Source of the DNA: Acidobacteriota bacterium
GTDB lineage: Bacteria > Acidobacteriota > Aminicenantia > Aminicenantales > Saccharicenantaceae
Assembly (NCBI GenBank): GCA_039683095.1
Contig: JBDKSB010000012.1
Span: forward strand, 466,293-530,292
Direction of reading: 5' to 3'
DNA length: 64,000 nucleotides
Shown here: in pieces, positions 31,729 to 39,821 of the stretch
Layout of the letters: every line of letters starts with the position of its first letter
Numbering within the stretch: position 1 is the first letter of the stretch
Program-made: the position numbers and the translations under genes
The notes under the pieces: model-generated
Told to the model about the DNA's origin: nothing
The model's database searches: none
What the model saw: only the letters and a program-made list of their open reading frames with translations

Positions 31729-32109
31729 TTACCACGCTTTCTTCATGATCTCGGCCCTCTTGGCCTGATACTCCTCGTCCGTGAGGAGGCCGTCCCTCTT
31801 CAGGGCCTCGAGCTTGCGCAACTTCCCGTCGAAGTCCGGGGCGGACTCGCCGGCCCGTGGCGCGCTCTCGCTATCGGTCTCGGTCTCGATCTCGGCGATG
31901 CCCTTGCGGCTCTTGAGATTGTAGATGTAGTAGGTGATGATCACGCCGAGAACGATGAACCAGAAGATCATGAAAACGATGCCGACCCCCGCGCCTTCCT
32001 TGATGAGGAGCCCGAGGAAGAAGATCCCTAAAAGGGCCATGGCCACGGCGACGACCAGGGCCATGACCGTCACCGGTTTCGTCGGCCTGATGCTTACCTT
32101 GCTCTTCAA
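31729..32109 (-). CDS. Membrane protein with C-terminal SHOCT domain (126 aa)
   Basis: This short protein has two hydrophobic helices (MALVVAVAMALLGIFFLGLLI and VGIVFMIFWFIVLGVIITYYIY), an acidic linker and a C-terminal SHOCT motif (KLRKLEALKRDGLLTDEEYQAKRAEIMKK). SHOCT modules are small helix pairs often at the ends of membrane or secreted proteins. The start is a TTG at 32109 behind GAGGAGGCAATC. The frame stays open upstream to 32358, but that extension has no signal or domain. It converges on the 31457 gene. Confidence 0.7.
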   Translation of the reverse strand: MKSKVSIRPTKPVTVMALVVAVAMALLGIFFLGLLIKEGAGVGIVFMIFWFIVLGVIITYYIYNLKSRKGIAEIETETDSESAPRAGESAPDFDGKLRKLEALKRDGLLTDEEYQAKRAEIMKKAW

Positions 32110-32395
32110 GATTGCCTCCTCAACGCGTTCCGGGCTGCTTTTTAGCGGCCTTGACGGTCCGGACCCGATAGCGCTCGGGAATCGCCGAAGGACCAGGTCC
32201 AGGCGACGGTCGCCTTGACGGAGTTCCTCCGTCCCGTCCGGTCGCGCGTAATATAGCACGGGCGAGAGGGTTTTGAATATAATCCGTCCTTCGTCTTGTA
32301 GAGGCTGGGCGAAACGCCTACAATCGCAGAGTCCCGCAGGCGGCCTGGCCAGGGACAAAAGTATCGAGCTCGTCCGGCAGCCGGAGGTTTCTCAA

Positions 32396-32872
32396 ATGGA
32401 AAAGGTCAAGCAGATCGCCCTCGTGGCCCACGACAATCGGAAGCGGGACCTCAGGGAGTGGGTCGAGTACAATTACCGGACGCTCATCGGCCACAGTCTG
32501 ATCTGTACGGGCACGACCGGGCGCCTGGTCGAAGACACGATCAAGAACAAATGCGAAAAGGACGGCCGGCAGAAAGCCGAGATCAAGATAAAGAAGCTCA
32601 AGTCCGGGCCGCTGGGCGGCGATCTGCAGCTGGGCGGGATGATCGCGGACGGAAAGATCGACCTCATCATCTTCTTCTGGGACCCGATGGAGCCGTTCCC
32701 TCACGATGTCGACGTCAAAGCCCTGCTGAGGATAGCCGTTCTTTACAACGTGCCCACCGCCTGCAATCGAGCGACCGCCGATTTCATGATCTCCTCGCCG
32801 TTGATGAACGAGCCCTATCAACCGGAGGTCAGGGACTATTCCGATTATCTGGAGAGGAAGCTGCCTGGCTGA
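32396..32872 (+). CDS. mgsA: Methylglyoxal synthase
   Basis: This 158-residue cytoplasmic enzyme converts dihydroxyacetone phosphate to methylglyoxal and phosphate, a bypass of lower glycolysis used when phosphate is low. Visible marks: ALVAHDNRKRDL at the N-terminus, CTGTTGRLVED (phosphate binding), SGPLGGDLQLGGMI and the catalytic Asp in FFWDPMEPFPHDVDV, then PTACNRATADF. The length fits the family (about 150). The ATG at 32396 follows GGAGGTTTCTCAA. The nearby class II aldolase makes its substrate, but they are not in one operon. Confidence 0.9.
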   Translation: MEKVKQIALVAHDNRKRDLREWVEYNYRTLIGHSLICTGTTGRLVEDTIKNKCEKDGRQKAEIKIKKLKSGPLGGDLQLGGMIADGKIDLIIFFWDPMEPFPHDVDVKALLRIAVLYNVPTACNRATADFMISSPLMNEPYQPEVRDYSDYLERKLPG

Positions 32873-33135
32873 GGCGCGGCGGCCCGGCGCACCCGGGAGT
32901 ATCCGGACCTCCGGCCTTGGATCCGGGCTCGACGATCCGCAGAAGGGCCTGTGCGACCTCCTCGGACATGCGGAGGTCCGAGCCGGCGTAGAGCCTCTCT
33001 TTCCCCGCCTATCTCGACGGACTGCTCAGGATCAAGTCAGGCCTCAAGGACTCGCTCTTGACCTGAACCCCGGATCTTGGTCCATTCCGGATGCAACTTT
33101 TTTGATAAAATCGGGCATTCGGAAAGGAGTTCGGG

Positions 33136-33399
33136 ATGAAGAAGAAGTTTACGGAGGCGCAGATCGTCTTTGCCCTGCGGCAGGCAGAGAGCGGGACGCC
33201 GACCGCGGAGATCGTGCGGAAGATGGAGATCTCGGAAGTCACGTTCTATCGCTGGAAGAAAAAGTACGCGGGGATGGGCGTGGCGGAGCTTCGGCGTCTG
33301 AAGCAGCTCGAGGATGAGAACCGGCGGCTGAAGCGGCTGGTGGCCGATCTGACCCTCGACAAGCAGATGCTCCAGGATGCCTTATCAAAAAAGTTCTGA
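33136..33399 (+). CDS. IS3-family transposase OrfA (helix-turn-helix)
   Basis: This 87-residue DNA-binding subunit has a helix-turn-helix (EAQIVFALRQAESG...EVTFYRWKKKYAG) and a leucine-zipper-like helix (LKQLEDENRRLKRLVADLTLD). It ends LSKKF before TGA at 33397. An A-rich slip site (TCAAAAAAG, 33385-33393) precedes the stop, as in IS3 elements that make an OrfAB fusion by -1 frameshift. The frame reached by that slip runs on as IKKVLKPAEERE and then loses similarity. Confidence 0.85.
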   Translation: MKKKFTEAQIVFALRQAESGTPTAEIVRKMEISEVTFYRWKKKYAGMGVAELRRLKQLEDENRRLKRLVADLTLDKQMLQDALSKKF

Positions 33400-33447
33400 A
33401 GCCCGCCGAGGAGCGGGAGCACAGCCGACCCTCAGACGGCGCTTCGG

Positions 33448-34194
33448 ATGCGGCTGAGGGATCTCGCGATGTCGCGGGTCGGCTACGGATATCGGCGGCT
33501 TCAAGTCCTTATCGAGCGTGAAGGCTGGCATGTAAATCACAAGCGGGTTTATCGCTTGTACCGTGAGGAAGGCTTGGCCATGAGGCGGAGACCTCCCAGG
33601 CGGCGCAAGGCCTGTCTGAAGAGGGTCTTGCGGCCTCTGGCCGCGGAAAAGAACGAGTGCTGGAGCATGGACTTCATGTCCGACGAGCTCTTTGACGGCC
33701 GGCGGATCCGGCTCTTAACGATAGTGGACAATCATACCCGTGAAAGCCTGGCCATCCATGTGGGCCAGAGGATCCGCGGCTGCGAGGTGGTCGAGGTCTT
33801 GGAACGGGTCATGAGGGAACACGGCCGGCCGCGGTCGATACGGGTGGACAACGGTCCGGAATTTATCTCTAAGGACGTCGATCTCTGGGCTTACTGGAAC
33901 CATGTCACGTTGGACTTCTCCCGTCCGGGGAAGCCGACGGACAACGCTTATATCGAGTCGTTCAACGGGCGGTTCCGGCAGGAATGCCTTAATGAGCACT
34001 GGTTCCTGAGCTTGGATGACGCCCAGGACAAGGTTGAAGCTTGGCGGAGGGACTACAACGAGGAACGGCCTCACAGCGCTCTCGGCAACGCGACTCCCGA
34101 GCAATACGCGGCTCGGGCCGAGCCTCAAAACGAGCTGCCCGCGCTGGGCATCGAAGCGGACAAAAAAGAACTTGCTTATCCAAAAAGTTGCTGA
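33448..34194 (+). pseudogene. IS3-family transposase OrfB, 5'-truncated (DDE catalytic domain intact)
   Basis: This 248-residue product has the integrase core: MDFM (first Asp), VDNGPEF (second Asp) and the Glu in NAYIESFNGRFRQECL. It starts at MRLRDLAMSRVGYGYRRL, where family members normally have about 40 more residues (a helix-turn-helix_21 stretch linked to LKPA). In this copy that stretch seems deleted, and the downstream part lies in the orfA frame instead of the -1 frame. Slippage would thus not join OrfA to this domain. It could only be made from an internal start, so I call it inactive. Confidence 0.65.
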
Positions 34195-34332
34195 CAGAAT
34201 GGGCGAGAAACGGGGTGCGGGTCAATCCAGCAAAATCTTAGCACAAGGGCTGGATCCCTGAGAGGGGGTCAGGTCACTAATGTTTCGAAGAAGGGTAGCC
34301 TCTAATCGAAATGCCAGAAGGGAGAGTGCGAT

Positions 34333-37071
34333 ATGACAAAGCAAGAGGCACAGGAAAGGCTTAGCGTACTGGTTGGCTATTTCGAGAGAAATTCTCGCCA
34401 TATCAAAGCCAATTTTACGGAAGAGGATACAAAGCAAAAGCTAATTCAACCGTTCTTCAGCATTTTAGGATGGGATTTCACTAAAGACCAAGATGTACGT
34501 TATGAAAGATCCGGCGGAAAGCAATCAAGGGTCGATTATGTGTTCGGTAACCGACACTTTTATTTGGAGGCAAAGGCTAGTAATGCTGATTCAGTTGATA
34601 ACGTTTTGCAGGCAAACTTCTATGCTTACAATAAGAGTCGTTTTTGTGTTCTGACAGATTTTGAAACCTTCAAATTAATAAAACCAATAAGGCCGACAAA
34701 AAGCAAACCACAGCTCGCAACCGTCGAGACTTTTGACCTTACCTACAGAGACTACCTTTCCCGGTTTGATCAGATTTGGGATACCTTTTCTAAAGAAGCA
34801 GTCCTGATTAATGCGTCATTGGAGGATCTGTTAGAAGAAGAAAAGAAGAGGCGAAAGTTTTTTACCATAGACGAGGACTTCTTAACCGAACTCGAAGACT
34901 GGCGAAAGGAACTTGCCCTCGATATTTATCTCAATAACAAGAAAATCGTCGGCGCCGACGGGCAGCTTTTAACAGAATTCACTCAGAGAATATTGGACAG
35001 AATCATCTTTAGTAAGTTCTTAGAGGACCGCGGAATAGAAGAAAAAGTATTGCGAGATTTAATTGAAACAAAAGATATCTATCCCAAAATGGTCTTGAGG
35101 TTTTCAGCGGTCGGCAGAGCTTACAACGGGCTGATTTACAATCCTCATACTGTAGATGGACTTTCCGTTGGTGATGACGTACTAAACCGAATACTAAGTA
35201 GGTTATATGACACTCCTCATCATCAGTCCTTTTATAATTTTGGACATATTCCTATCGAGATATTGGGGAGTATCTATGAGAGATTTCTTGGGAAGGTTCT
35301 TAAGATCAGGCCGGAAAATCATAGGCGTCTGGTGCAGGTTGTCGAAAAACCCGAAGTAGCCAGGGCAAAGGGTGTTTATTACACGCCTGATTTCATTGTC
35401 GATTATGTGGTTAAAAGTACTGTTGCCAAGATATTTAATAAAAGACGAGCGCTTGAGAAGGTTTCTAATATCAAGATTGTTGATATATCTTGCGGGAGTG
35501 GAAGTTTTTTAGTTGGAGCCTATTCTTACCTCCTGAGCTGGTATCTAAATTATTACATTAAGCATCCTCGTAAGGCACTTTCTGATGGAGCATTATTAGA
35601 CGGCAAGTTGGTCAAGAGAATCCGTAAAACCATATTGGTAAGGCATATCTATGGAGTGGATATTGACCCCCAAGCTTGCGAAGTAGCGCAGATGAGCCTT
35701 TATCTAAAGATGCTTGAGGATTGCCCTGATATTCAACACGAAATCAAATTGAGCGATCTTATTCTGCCCGATATGAAAAATAATATCAGATGCGGAAATA
35801 GCTTAATAGAACCAGAGTATTTTCTTGATAGATTATTTACCGACCCTGAGGAAATGAAGCAACTGAGTGCTTTTGATTGGAGGAAATATTTTCCGGAAGG
35901 ATTTGATTGTGTGATCGGCAATCCTCCTTATATTGATTCGGAGACAATGACAAAGGAATACCCCTTATTGCGGAGAGCTATCCAAGATACATATCTAATG
36001 ACAAAGGGCAATTGGGATATCTATATTGCCTTTTTTGAAAGAGGCCTTGGTTTACTGAAATCAGGGGGATTCCTTTCCTTCATAACTCCCGATAAGTGGA
36101 TCTCTAAGCCGTTTGGAGACAAGTTAAGGATAGACACCATAAACTCAATCTATAGCATTTTTAACGCAGGCCGGGCCGTATTTAAGAGAGCAAAAGTCGA
36201 TGCAATAGTGACGACATTTTCAAAACAATATCAAGATTCAATCAAGCTATATGCTTATGAGGGCACAGAGATAACCCTGAAACGTACCATCAAGAAAGCA
36301 TCATTGAATCCCCCCTATGCTTATGACGGCCTATTTTCCGGTTTTATCGACTTGTTCAAGAAAATGGAGGCTCGTTCAGGAAGATTGTCTGATCTTGGCG
36401 TCTGTGAAAACGCTTGCGCAACGTCGGATTGCTATAAACTAAAAAGTTACATAGAAGAGAAGTCCTCAAGTATAAGAAAAGGGGACAGCCTGAAGATTAT
36501 TAATACAGGCACCATTGGGAAATATGTATCAAAATGGAGCCAAGAGAGGATGGTATATCTTGGGAATAGATACTTGAAGCCAGTAGTCCAAAGAGAAAGG
36601 TTTCTGAGAGAATTCCCAAATTCCTATGGTCAAAAATCTATTAAACCCAAGCTAATAATGAAGGGGCTAAATCTGTTGGACGCTTGCCTAGACATTAACG
36701 GGGATATAATTCCCGGCAAAGCGACATTGATTATTCCTTCGGACAATCCCGAGACGCTAAAACTCCTTCTCGCTATAATTAACAGCAATCTACTTTTTTT
36801 ATATTTGAAAGAAAAATATCCTGCATCTAGCTACAATCAAGGCACTACTTTTACAAAAAAAATGATCAATGACATTCCAATACCGCAAATCACTGAATCC
36901 ATAAAGAAAGAGATAATCTCGCTAGTAGATAAAGTCCTTCAAATGAGACAACAAAGGATAGACGCCGATACGGAAGTATTTGAGCGGGCAATTAACGCCC
37001 ATATTTATAAAATATACGGTTTGACTGACGACGAAGTTAAAACCGTAGAAACGTGGGTTGCCGAAAGGTAA
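34333..37071 (+). CDS. Type IIG restriction-modification enzyme (fused endonuclease, N6-adenine methylase and specificity domain)
   Basis: This 912-residue protein has an N-terminal PD-(D/E)XK nuclease site (VDYVFGN then FYLEAKA: Asp68, Glu79, Lys81). An N6-methylase core follows, with motif I DISCGSGSFLVGA near residue 383 and motif IV NPPY at about 530-533. The C-terminal ~250 residues resemble a TaqI/Eco57I-type target-recognition domain. A single protein would both cut unmethylated and methylate self DNA. Codon use is AT-rich compared with surrounding genes, so it was probably acquired. Target site unknown. It converges on the three-gene operon at 37098-39191. Confidence 0.86.
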   Translation: MTKQEAQERLSVLVGYFERNSRHIKANFTEEDTKQKLIQPFFSILGWDFTKDQDVRYERSGGKQSRVDYVFGNRHFYLEAKASNADSVDNVLQANFYAYNKSRFCVLTDFETFKLIKPIRPTKSKPQLATVETFDLTYRDYLSRFDQIWDTFSKEAVLINASLEDLLEEEKKRRKFFTIDEDFLTELEDWRKELALDIYLNNKKIVGADGQLLTEFTQRILDRIIFSKFLEDRGIEEKVLRDLIETKDIYPKMVLRFSAVGRAYNGLIYNPHTVDGLSVGDDVLNRILSRLYDTPHHQSFYNFGHIPIEILGSIYERFLGKVLKIRPENHRRLVQVVEKPEVARAKGVYYTPDFIVDYVVKSTVAKIFNKRRALEKVSNIKIVDISCGSGSFLVGAYSYLLSWYLNYYIKHPRKALSDGALLDGKLVKRIRKTILVRHIYGVDIDPQACEVAQMSLYLKMLEDCPDIQHEIKLSDLILPDMKNNIRCGNSLIEPEYFLDRLFTDPEEMKQLSAFDWRKYFPEGFDCVIGNPPYIDSETMTKEYPLLRRAIQDTYLMTKGNWDIYIAFFERGLGLLKSGGFLSFITPDKWISKPFGDKLRIDTINSIYSIFNAGRAVFKRAKVDAIVTTFSKQYQDSIKLYAYEGTEITLKRTIKKASLNPPYAYDGLFSGFIDLFKKMEARSGRLSDLGVCENACATSDCYKLKSYIEEKSSSIRKGDSLKIINTGTIGKYVSKWSQERMVYLGNRYLKPVVQRERFLREFPNSYGQKSIKPKLIMKGLNLLDACLDINGDIIPGKATLIIPSDNPETLKLLLAIINSNLLFLYLKEKYPASSYNQGTTFTKKMINDIPIPQITESIKKEIISLVDKVLQMRQQRIDADTEVFERAINAHIYKIYGLTDDEVKTVETWVAER

Positions 37072-37097
37072 ACCCGCATTTTCGAGACATATTTGGA

Positions 37098-37967
37098 CTA
37101 TGAGATGGCTGAAAATTTCTTCCCAATCTTATCGCAAATCGGATTAAAGTGTTTCTCGTTTTTCGAAATCATTACGCAATCGTCTGGACATTCCACAGCA
37201 ATCACAGCATCGCCACAGGCATAGCATTCCTTCCTGTTACCTAGATTGCGTGGGTGCTCGATAGCCTTTAGAAGAACCGCTTTTAGTCTTTCCTGTTCAG
37301 AATCAAGAAAGGGAGCTTCTTCCAGATAATCAACAATATTCTTAAAAGCATCCAGGTTGTCTAGAAAGATCTTAACAATATTGCATCTGGTAGTGCTCGG
37401 CTGGCAATGGGACATTCCACTATTAAACAAATCTCCCCTTAACGTCGGCCCACCCTTTGCCAAGAAGCATTCAGTTTTATCGGAAATGAAGGCGAAGTCC
37501 TTATCGAATAATTCTGCCCAGTTTTCTAGGATGGACTTGAAATATAGCTTGGCATAATCAGATATGTTCCTTATTTTGACTTCTTCGCTGGACTCATCCT
37601 CGAACATTCCTGCTATTCCGCCCAACATCCTCGCTACCCTGCGATGATTCTGAGCAGGTAAATTGCTGATTCGGTAGAGGACTTCCTTAAAACTCTCGGC
37701 TTCAATGAGCGCATTATAGAGGTAAACAAGGTCCCCTATGACGCTCCTTCTATATTCCATCTTCACGTAGGTTGATGTGCAAAGCGAATGAGCTGCTTCC
37801 AAGAACCTTTCGAGTTCGCCCCTTTTATCAGGATGCGATAGATTTCTTTCTATCTGAACAGATGTATCTAGAAAGAAGTCTTCACTTTGGTGATTCTTGT
37901 TTTCGTATTTCAATTGTATATTCGCCCCAATTTCTAATAGGCGAAAAGATATCGATTTTGTTGTCAA
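37098..37967 (-). CDS. PIN-like nuclease domain protein (289 aa), third gene of island operon
   Basis: The N-terminal DTSVQIER (Asp34, Glu40) and the C-terminal GDAVIAVECPDD...ISKNEKHFNPIC pattern fit the metal-binding acidic residues of a PIN-like RNase, with a helical insert of about 170 residues between. A CYACGD pair and other Cys lie near the end. The start overlaps the preceding gene by 86 bases; a TTG at 37913 would shorten the overlap to 32 bases and is possible. It is read in the same operon as two unknown genes. A nuclease beside a type IIG enzyme suggests defence or a toxin role, but this is inference. Confidence 0.6.
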   Translation of the reverse strand: MTTKSISFRLLEIGANIQLKYENKNHQSEDFFLDTSVQIERNLSHPDKRGELERFLEAAHSLCTSTYVKMEYRRSVIGDLVYLYNALIEAESFKEVLYRISNLPAQNHRRVARMLGGIAGMFEDESSEEVKIRNISDYAKLYFKSILENWAELFDKDFAFISDKTECFLAKGGPTLRGDLFNSGMSHCQPSTTRCNIVKIFLDNLDAFKNIVDYLEEAPFLDSEQERLKAVLLKAIEHPRNLGNRKECYACGDAVIAVECPDDCVMISKNEKHFNPICDKIGKKFSAIS

Positions 37968-38493
37968 CTAATAGCGCTAGTGCGGTCTTCACTTGAGATC
38001 GGTCGATATTGAGGCTATAGAGGATTTTTAGAACCGACCTAATTGCCGAACATTGCGCGGCATTAATCGGATTATAGCGAAAATCCCTTGCGGCAGAGAG
38101 CATATGAACTAATATTTCCCGGAAATATTCGTTAACATCTTCCCTGCGGTTCCAGAGCGACCTCATATCGGCCTCAAACATTGTCAATCTGTTAAGGCAT
38201 TCGATTCTATCGATGTCGAGCAATTCCAAAATATCCTCCACGGCCTCGATAGAATTCCCGACAATCTCCTTTATGGTATCTGTTTGTGAAGAAGGTAAAA
38301 CGGGAAGGGCTTCTCCCGTAGTGATAATTGACTGAAAAAAGCCTTTAGGCTCATTCTCGCCATAGATTACCGTATCTTGAAGTATCGCTCTGCTGGTCCG
38401 AATCGGCGTAATGCCTCCGGTTAGTTCGCTGTAGCCGGAAGAATATCTCTCCTTACCGTTTCCATTCCCCAATGGTGTGGTTTGTGTACTCAT
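37882..38493 (-). CDS. Unknown protein (203 aa), second gene of island operon
   Basis: I do not recognise this protein. The N-terminal 60 residues are Gly/Thr/Ser-rich and look disordered (TTPLGNGNGKERYSSGY). The rest is predicted helical, with regular hydrophobic heptads (SIEAVEDILELLDIDRIECL). No signal peptide, membrane helix or metal motif is visible. It overlaps the PIN-like gene and starts 11 bases after the first gene of the operon ends. It could be an antitoxin-like partner of the nuclease, based only on gene order. Confidence 0.55.
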   Translation of the reverse strand: MSTQTTPLGNGNGKERYSSGYSELTGGITPIRTSRAILQDTVIYGENEPKGFFQSIITTGEALPVLPSSQTDTIKEIVGNSIEAVEDILELLDIDRIECLNRLTMFEADMRSLWNRREDVNEYFREILVHMLSAARDFRYNPINAAQCSAIRSVLKILYSLNIDRSQVKTALALLVDNKIDIFSPIRNWGEYTIEIRKQESPK

Positions 38494-38504
38494 TTATTTC
38501 TTAA

Positions 38505-39191
38505 TTACCTAACTAATTGAACCAGATTATTCTCTAGGAACTTAAAATTGGCTTGAATATAGTCTTCTAGCGATATCTCATCGATCTGCATCTTTTTATT
38601 TATCGAAAAATCGACGTCCACTCTCAAGCCATACTTTGGGAAGAACTTTTCATCGATCCTTTCGGCACCAACCTCATCAACTCGCTCAATCGCCGCAAGT
38701 TCAACGCGATACTGATTGTCGCCGTTCTTAATGTAAATGATATAGGTAGATTTATATGGACTGTCCCCGAAAATACCTAGTTTGTCTTCCGGAACTTGGA
38801 TAAGCTTGCTCTTCTTGATTATTTCTGTGCCTTGGTCGATGCTTTCAAGTCCCAGAACGTAAATGAAACGGTTTCCTACTCTCGTAAATTTCGTGAGTTT
38901 TAGCTTTTCAATTATTTGGGGAGTAATTTCTTTTGCGGCAAGCTTGAATTGATTAAGACTCTCCACTTGGTCCTGAACAAACTTGATGCTACTTATATTG
39001 AAGTTTAGCTCCATCTTCTTTTGGACTTCCCTAAAGGCAGATAACTCGGTGGTCGTTTTCTCCCACTTCCAATTGGGAAATCCCGCCTTGATGGCAGAGT
39101 TAATTGACCCGCACGTATCCCAATAAATAAACGCTTCTTCGTATCTCAGTTCGAGTACCGTGCGATTGAGGGCAAAATCTGAGAATATCAT
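38505..39191 (-). CDS. Unknown protein, possibly TIGR04255-like (228 aa), first gene of island operon
   Basis: The protein opens with LNRTVLELRYEEAFIYWDTCG and contains an alternating beta/helix layout (FTRVGNRFIYVLG, YIIYIKNGDNQYRVELAAIE, VDVDFSINKKMQIDE). This reminds me of the TIGR04255 family, which is scattered among mobile and phage-related loci, but I am not sure. It has no export signal. It heads the minus-strand operon and has an AT-rich promoter upstream. Confidence 0.5.
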   Translation of the reverse strand: MIFSDFALNRTVLELRYEEAFIYWDTCGSINSAIKAGFPNWKWEKTTTELSAFREVQKKMELNFNISSIKFVQDQVESLNQFKLAAKEITPQIIEKLKLTKFTRVGNRFIYVLGLESIDQGTEIIKKSKLIQVPEDKLGIFGDSPYKSTYIIYIKNGDNQYRVELAAIERVDEVGAERIDEKFFPKYGLRVDVDFSINKKMQIDEISLEDYIQANFKFLENNLVQLVR

Positions 39192-39214
39192 TTGACTTTA
39201 TCCTTTTTTAACAT

Positions 39215-39242
39215 TTTATAACATTTAGCAATCCCCGGTAAA
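39215..39242 (-). promoter_or_regulatory. Promoter of the three-gene island operon
   Basis: On the minus strand TTTACC (39237-39242) and TATAAA (39215-39220) are 16 bases apart, in AT-rich DNA before the ATG at 39191. A purine-rich GGATAAAG precedes the start codon. Confidence 0.5.
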
Positions 39243-39593
39243 TACAATGTTTAGTCGTGATCAGAGGGCTTCCCCATCTAAGGAATGTAGCGAAGAGGCC
39301 GAACAAATGGCAGAGTCGATGCTCGTTCAGCAAAAGCTATAGAACCCATATTGCAGGCATAGCGGTCAAAACGCTTATTCCCGGGATAGCCCGTCAAGGG
39401 GTCTCCGGGTGTTTCCGGTTTTTTGGGGGGGCTTAACCGTGATTTTGGCACCGAGAATATCTAAGGCAGACTACTCCCCATTTGACGGCAGTAAGACAAA
39501 ACCTGCAGAAAACCGCTGACACTACGGGACTGTAGTAGAAAAAACTAAATCACGGAAGACGCTGGAAAATCAGGGGAAACGGGGTTCTTTCGG
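39243..39593. other. Gene-free stretch between island operon and tRNA-Ala
   Basis: About 350 bases without a convincing gene. The G+C content is intermediate. A G-run (GGGGGGG, 39424-39430) and a short + strand frame ending TAG at 39341 (no start codon of note) are visible. It could be the remnant of an integrated element next to the tRNA, but nothing is recognisable. Confidence 0.45.
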
Positions 39594-39669
<76 letters not shown>

Positions 39670-39685
39670 ACCGGGAAGCCCGATA

Positions 39686-39714
39686 ATATTACAGGAAGAT
39701 GGTCCCCGGGTCAA
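39686..39714 (-). promoter_or_regulatory. Promoter of tRNA-Ala
   Basis: On the minus strand TTGACC (39709-39714) and TAATAT (39686-39691) are 17 bases apart, placing the start point about 10 bases before the mature tRNA 5' end at 39669. Confidence 0.7.
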
Positions 39715-39821
39715 GTTGACACGCTGGAGCTGACCGGGCCCGGGAGAGCATCAACCGGCCGCGCTTGAAGAACTCGCCACCGGGATGATATCTTGGCCGC
39801 AATATGACGGCGGAGGGCTCC

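Larger units (their letters stand above)
33059..34276 (+). mobile_element. IS3-family (IS407-group-like) insertion element, probably defective
   Basis: The ends carry imperfect inverted repeats starting TGACCTGAACCCC (33059-33071) and, on the opposite strand at the right, TGACCTGACCCCC (34264-34276). Between them are an orfA and a DDE orfB. No clear target duplication was seen (CTCT versus CTAA flanks). Part of the region that normally joins orfA to orfB appears to be missing. The element lies at the left border of the AT-rich island. Confidence 0.75.
34277..39593. other. AT-rich genomic island between the IS3 element and tRNA-Ala
   Basis: Base composition drops to about 40% G+C in lines I counted, against 60-70% on either side, and codon use is AT-biased. 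The content is a type IIG enzyme and a convergent three-gene operon. The right border is the 3' end of a tRNA-Ala gene, a common integration site; the left border is a damaged IS3 element. I could not find a repeat of the tRNA 3' end on the left, nor an integrase gene, so the mode of entry is unknown. Confidence 0.7.

Noticed and set aside
32110-32358. N-terminal extension of the SHOCT-domain protein
   Set aside because: The extension lacks any domain and overlaps promoter-like DNA. The TTG at 32109 has a strong ribosome site and places the first membrane helix correctly.
33047-34290. Target-site duplication of the IS3 element
   Set aside because: The bases next to the two ends (CTCT and CTAA) do not match over 3-4 positions.
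32873-34330. Repeat of the tRNA-Ala 3' end at the left border of the island (att site)
   Set aside because: I looked for the last bases of the tRNA (GGTGGAGCTGACC on the + strand) and saw no convincing copy. The left border may lie elsewhere.
39254-39343. Short + strand reading frame ending at a TAG before the tRNA
   Set aside because: No start codon with ribosome site and no recognisable similarity; probably chance or an unreadable fossil.
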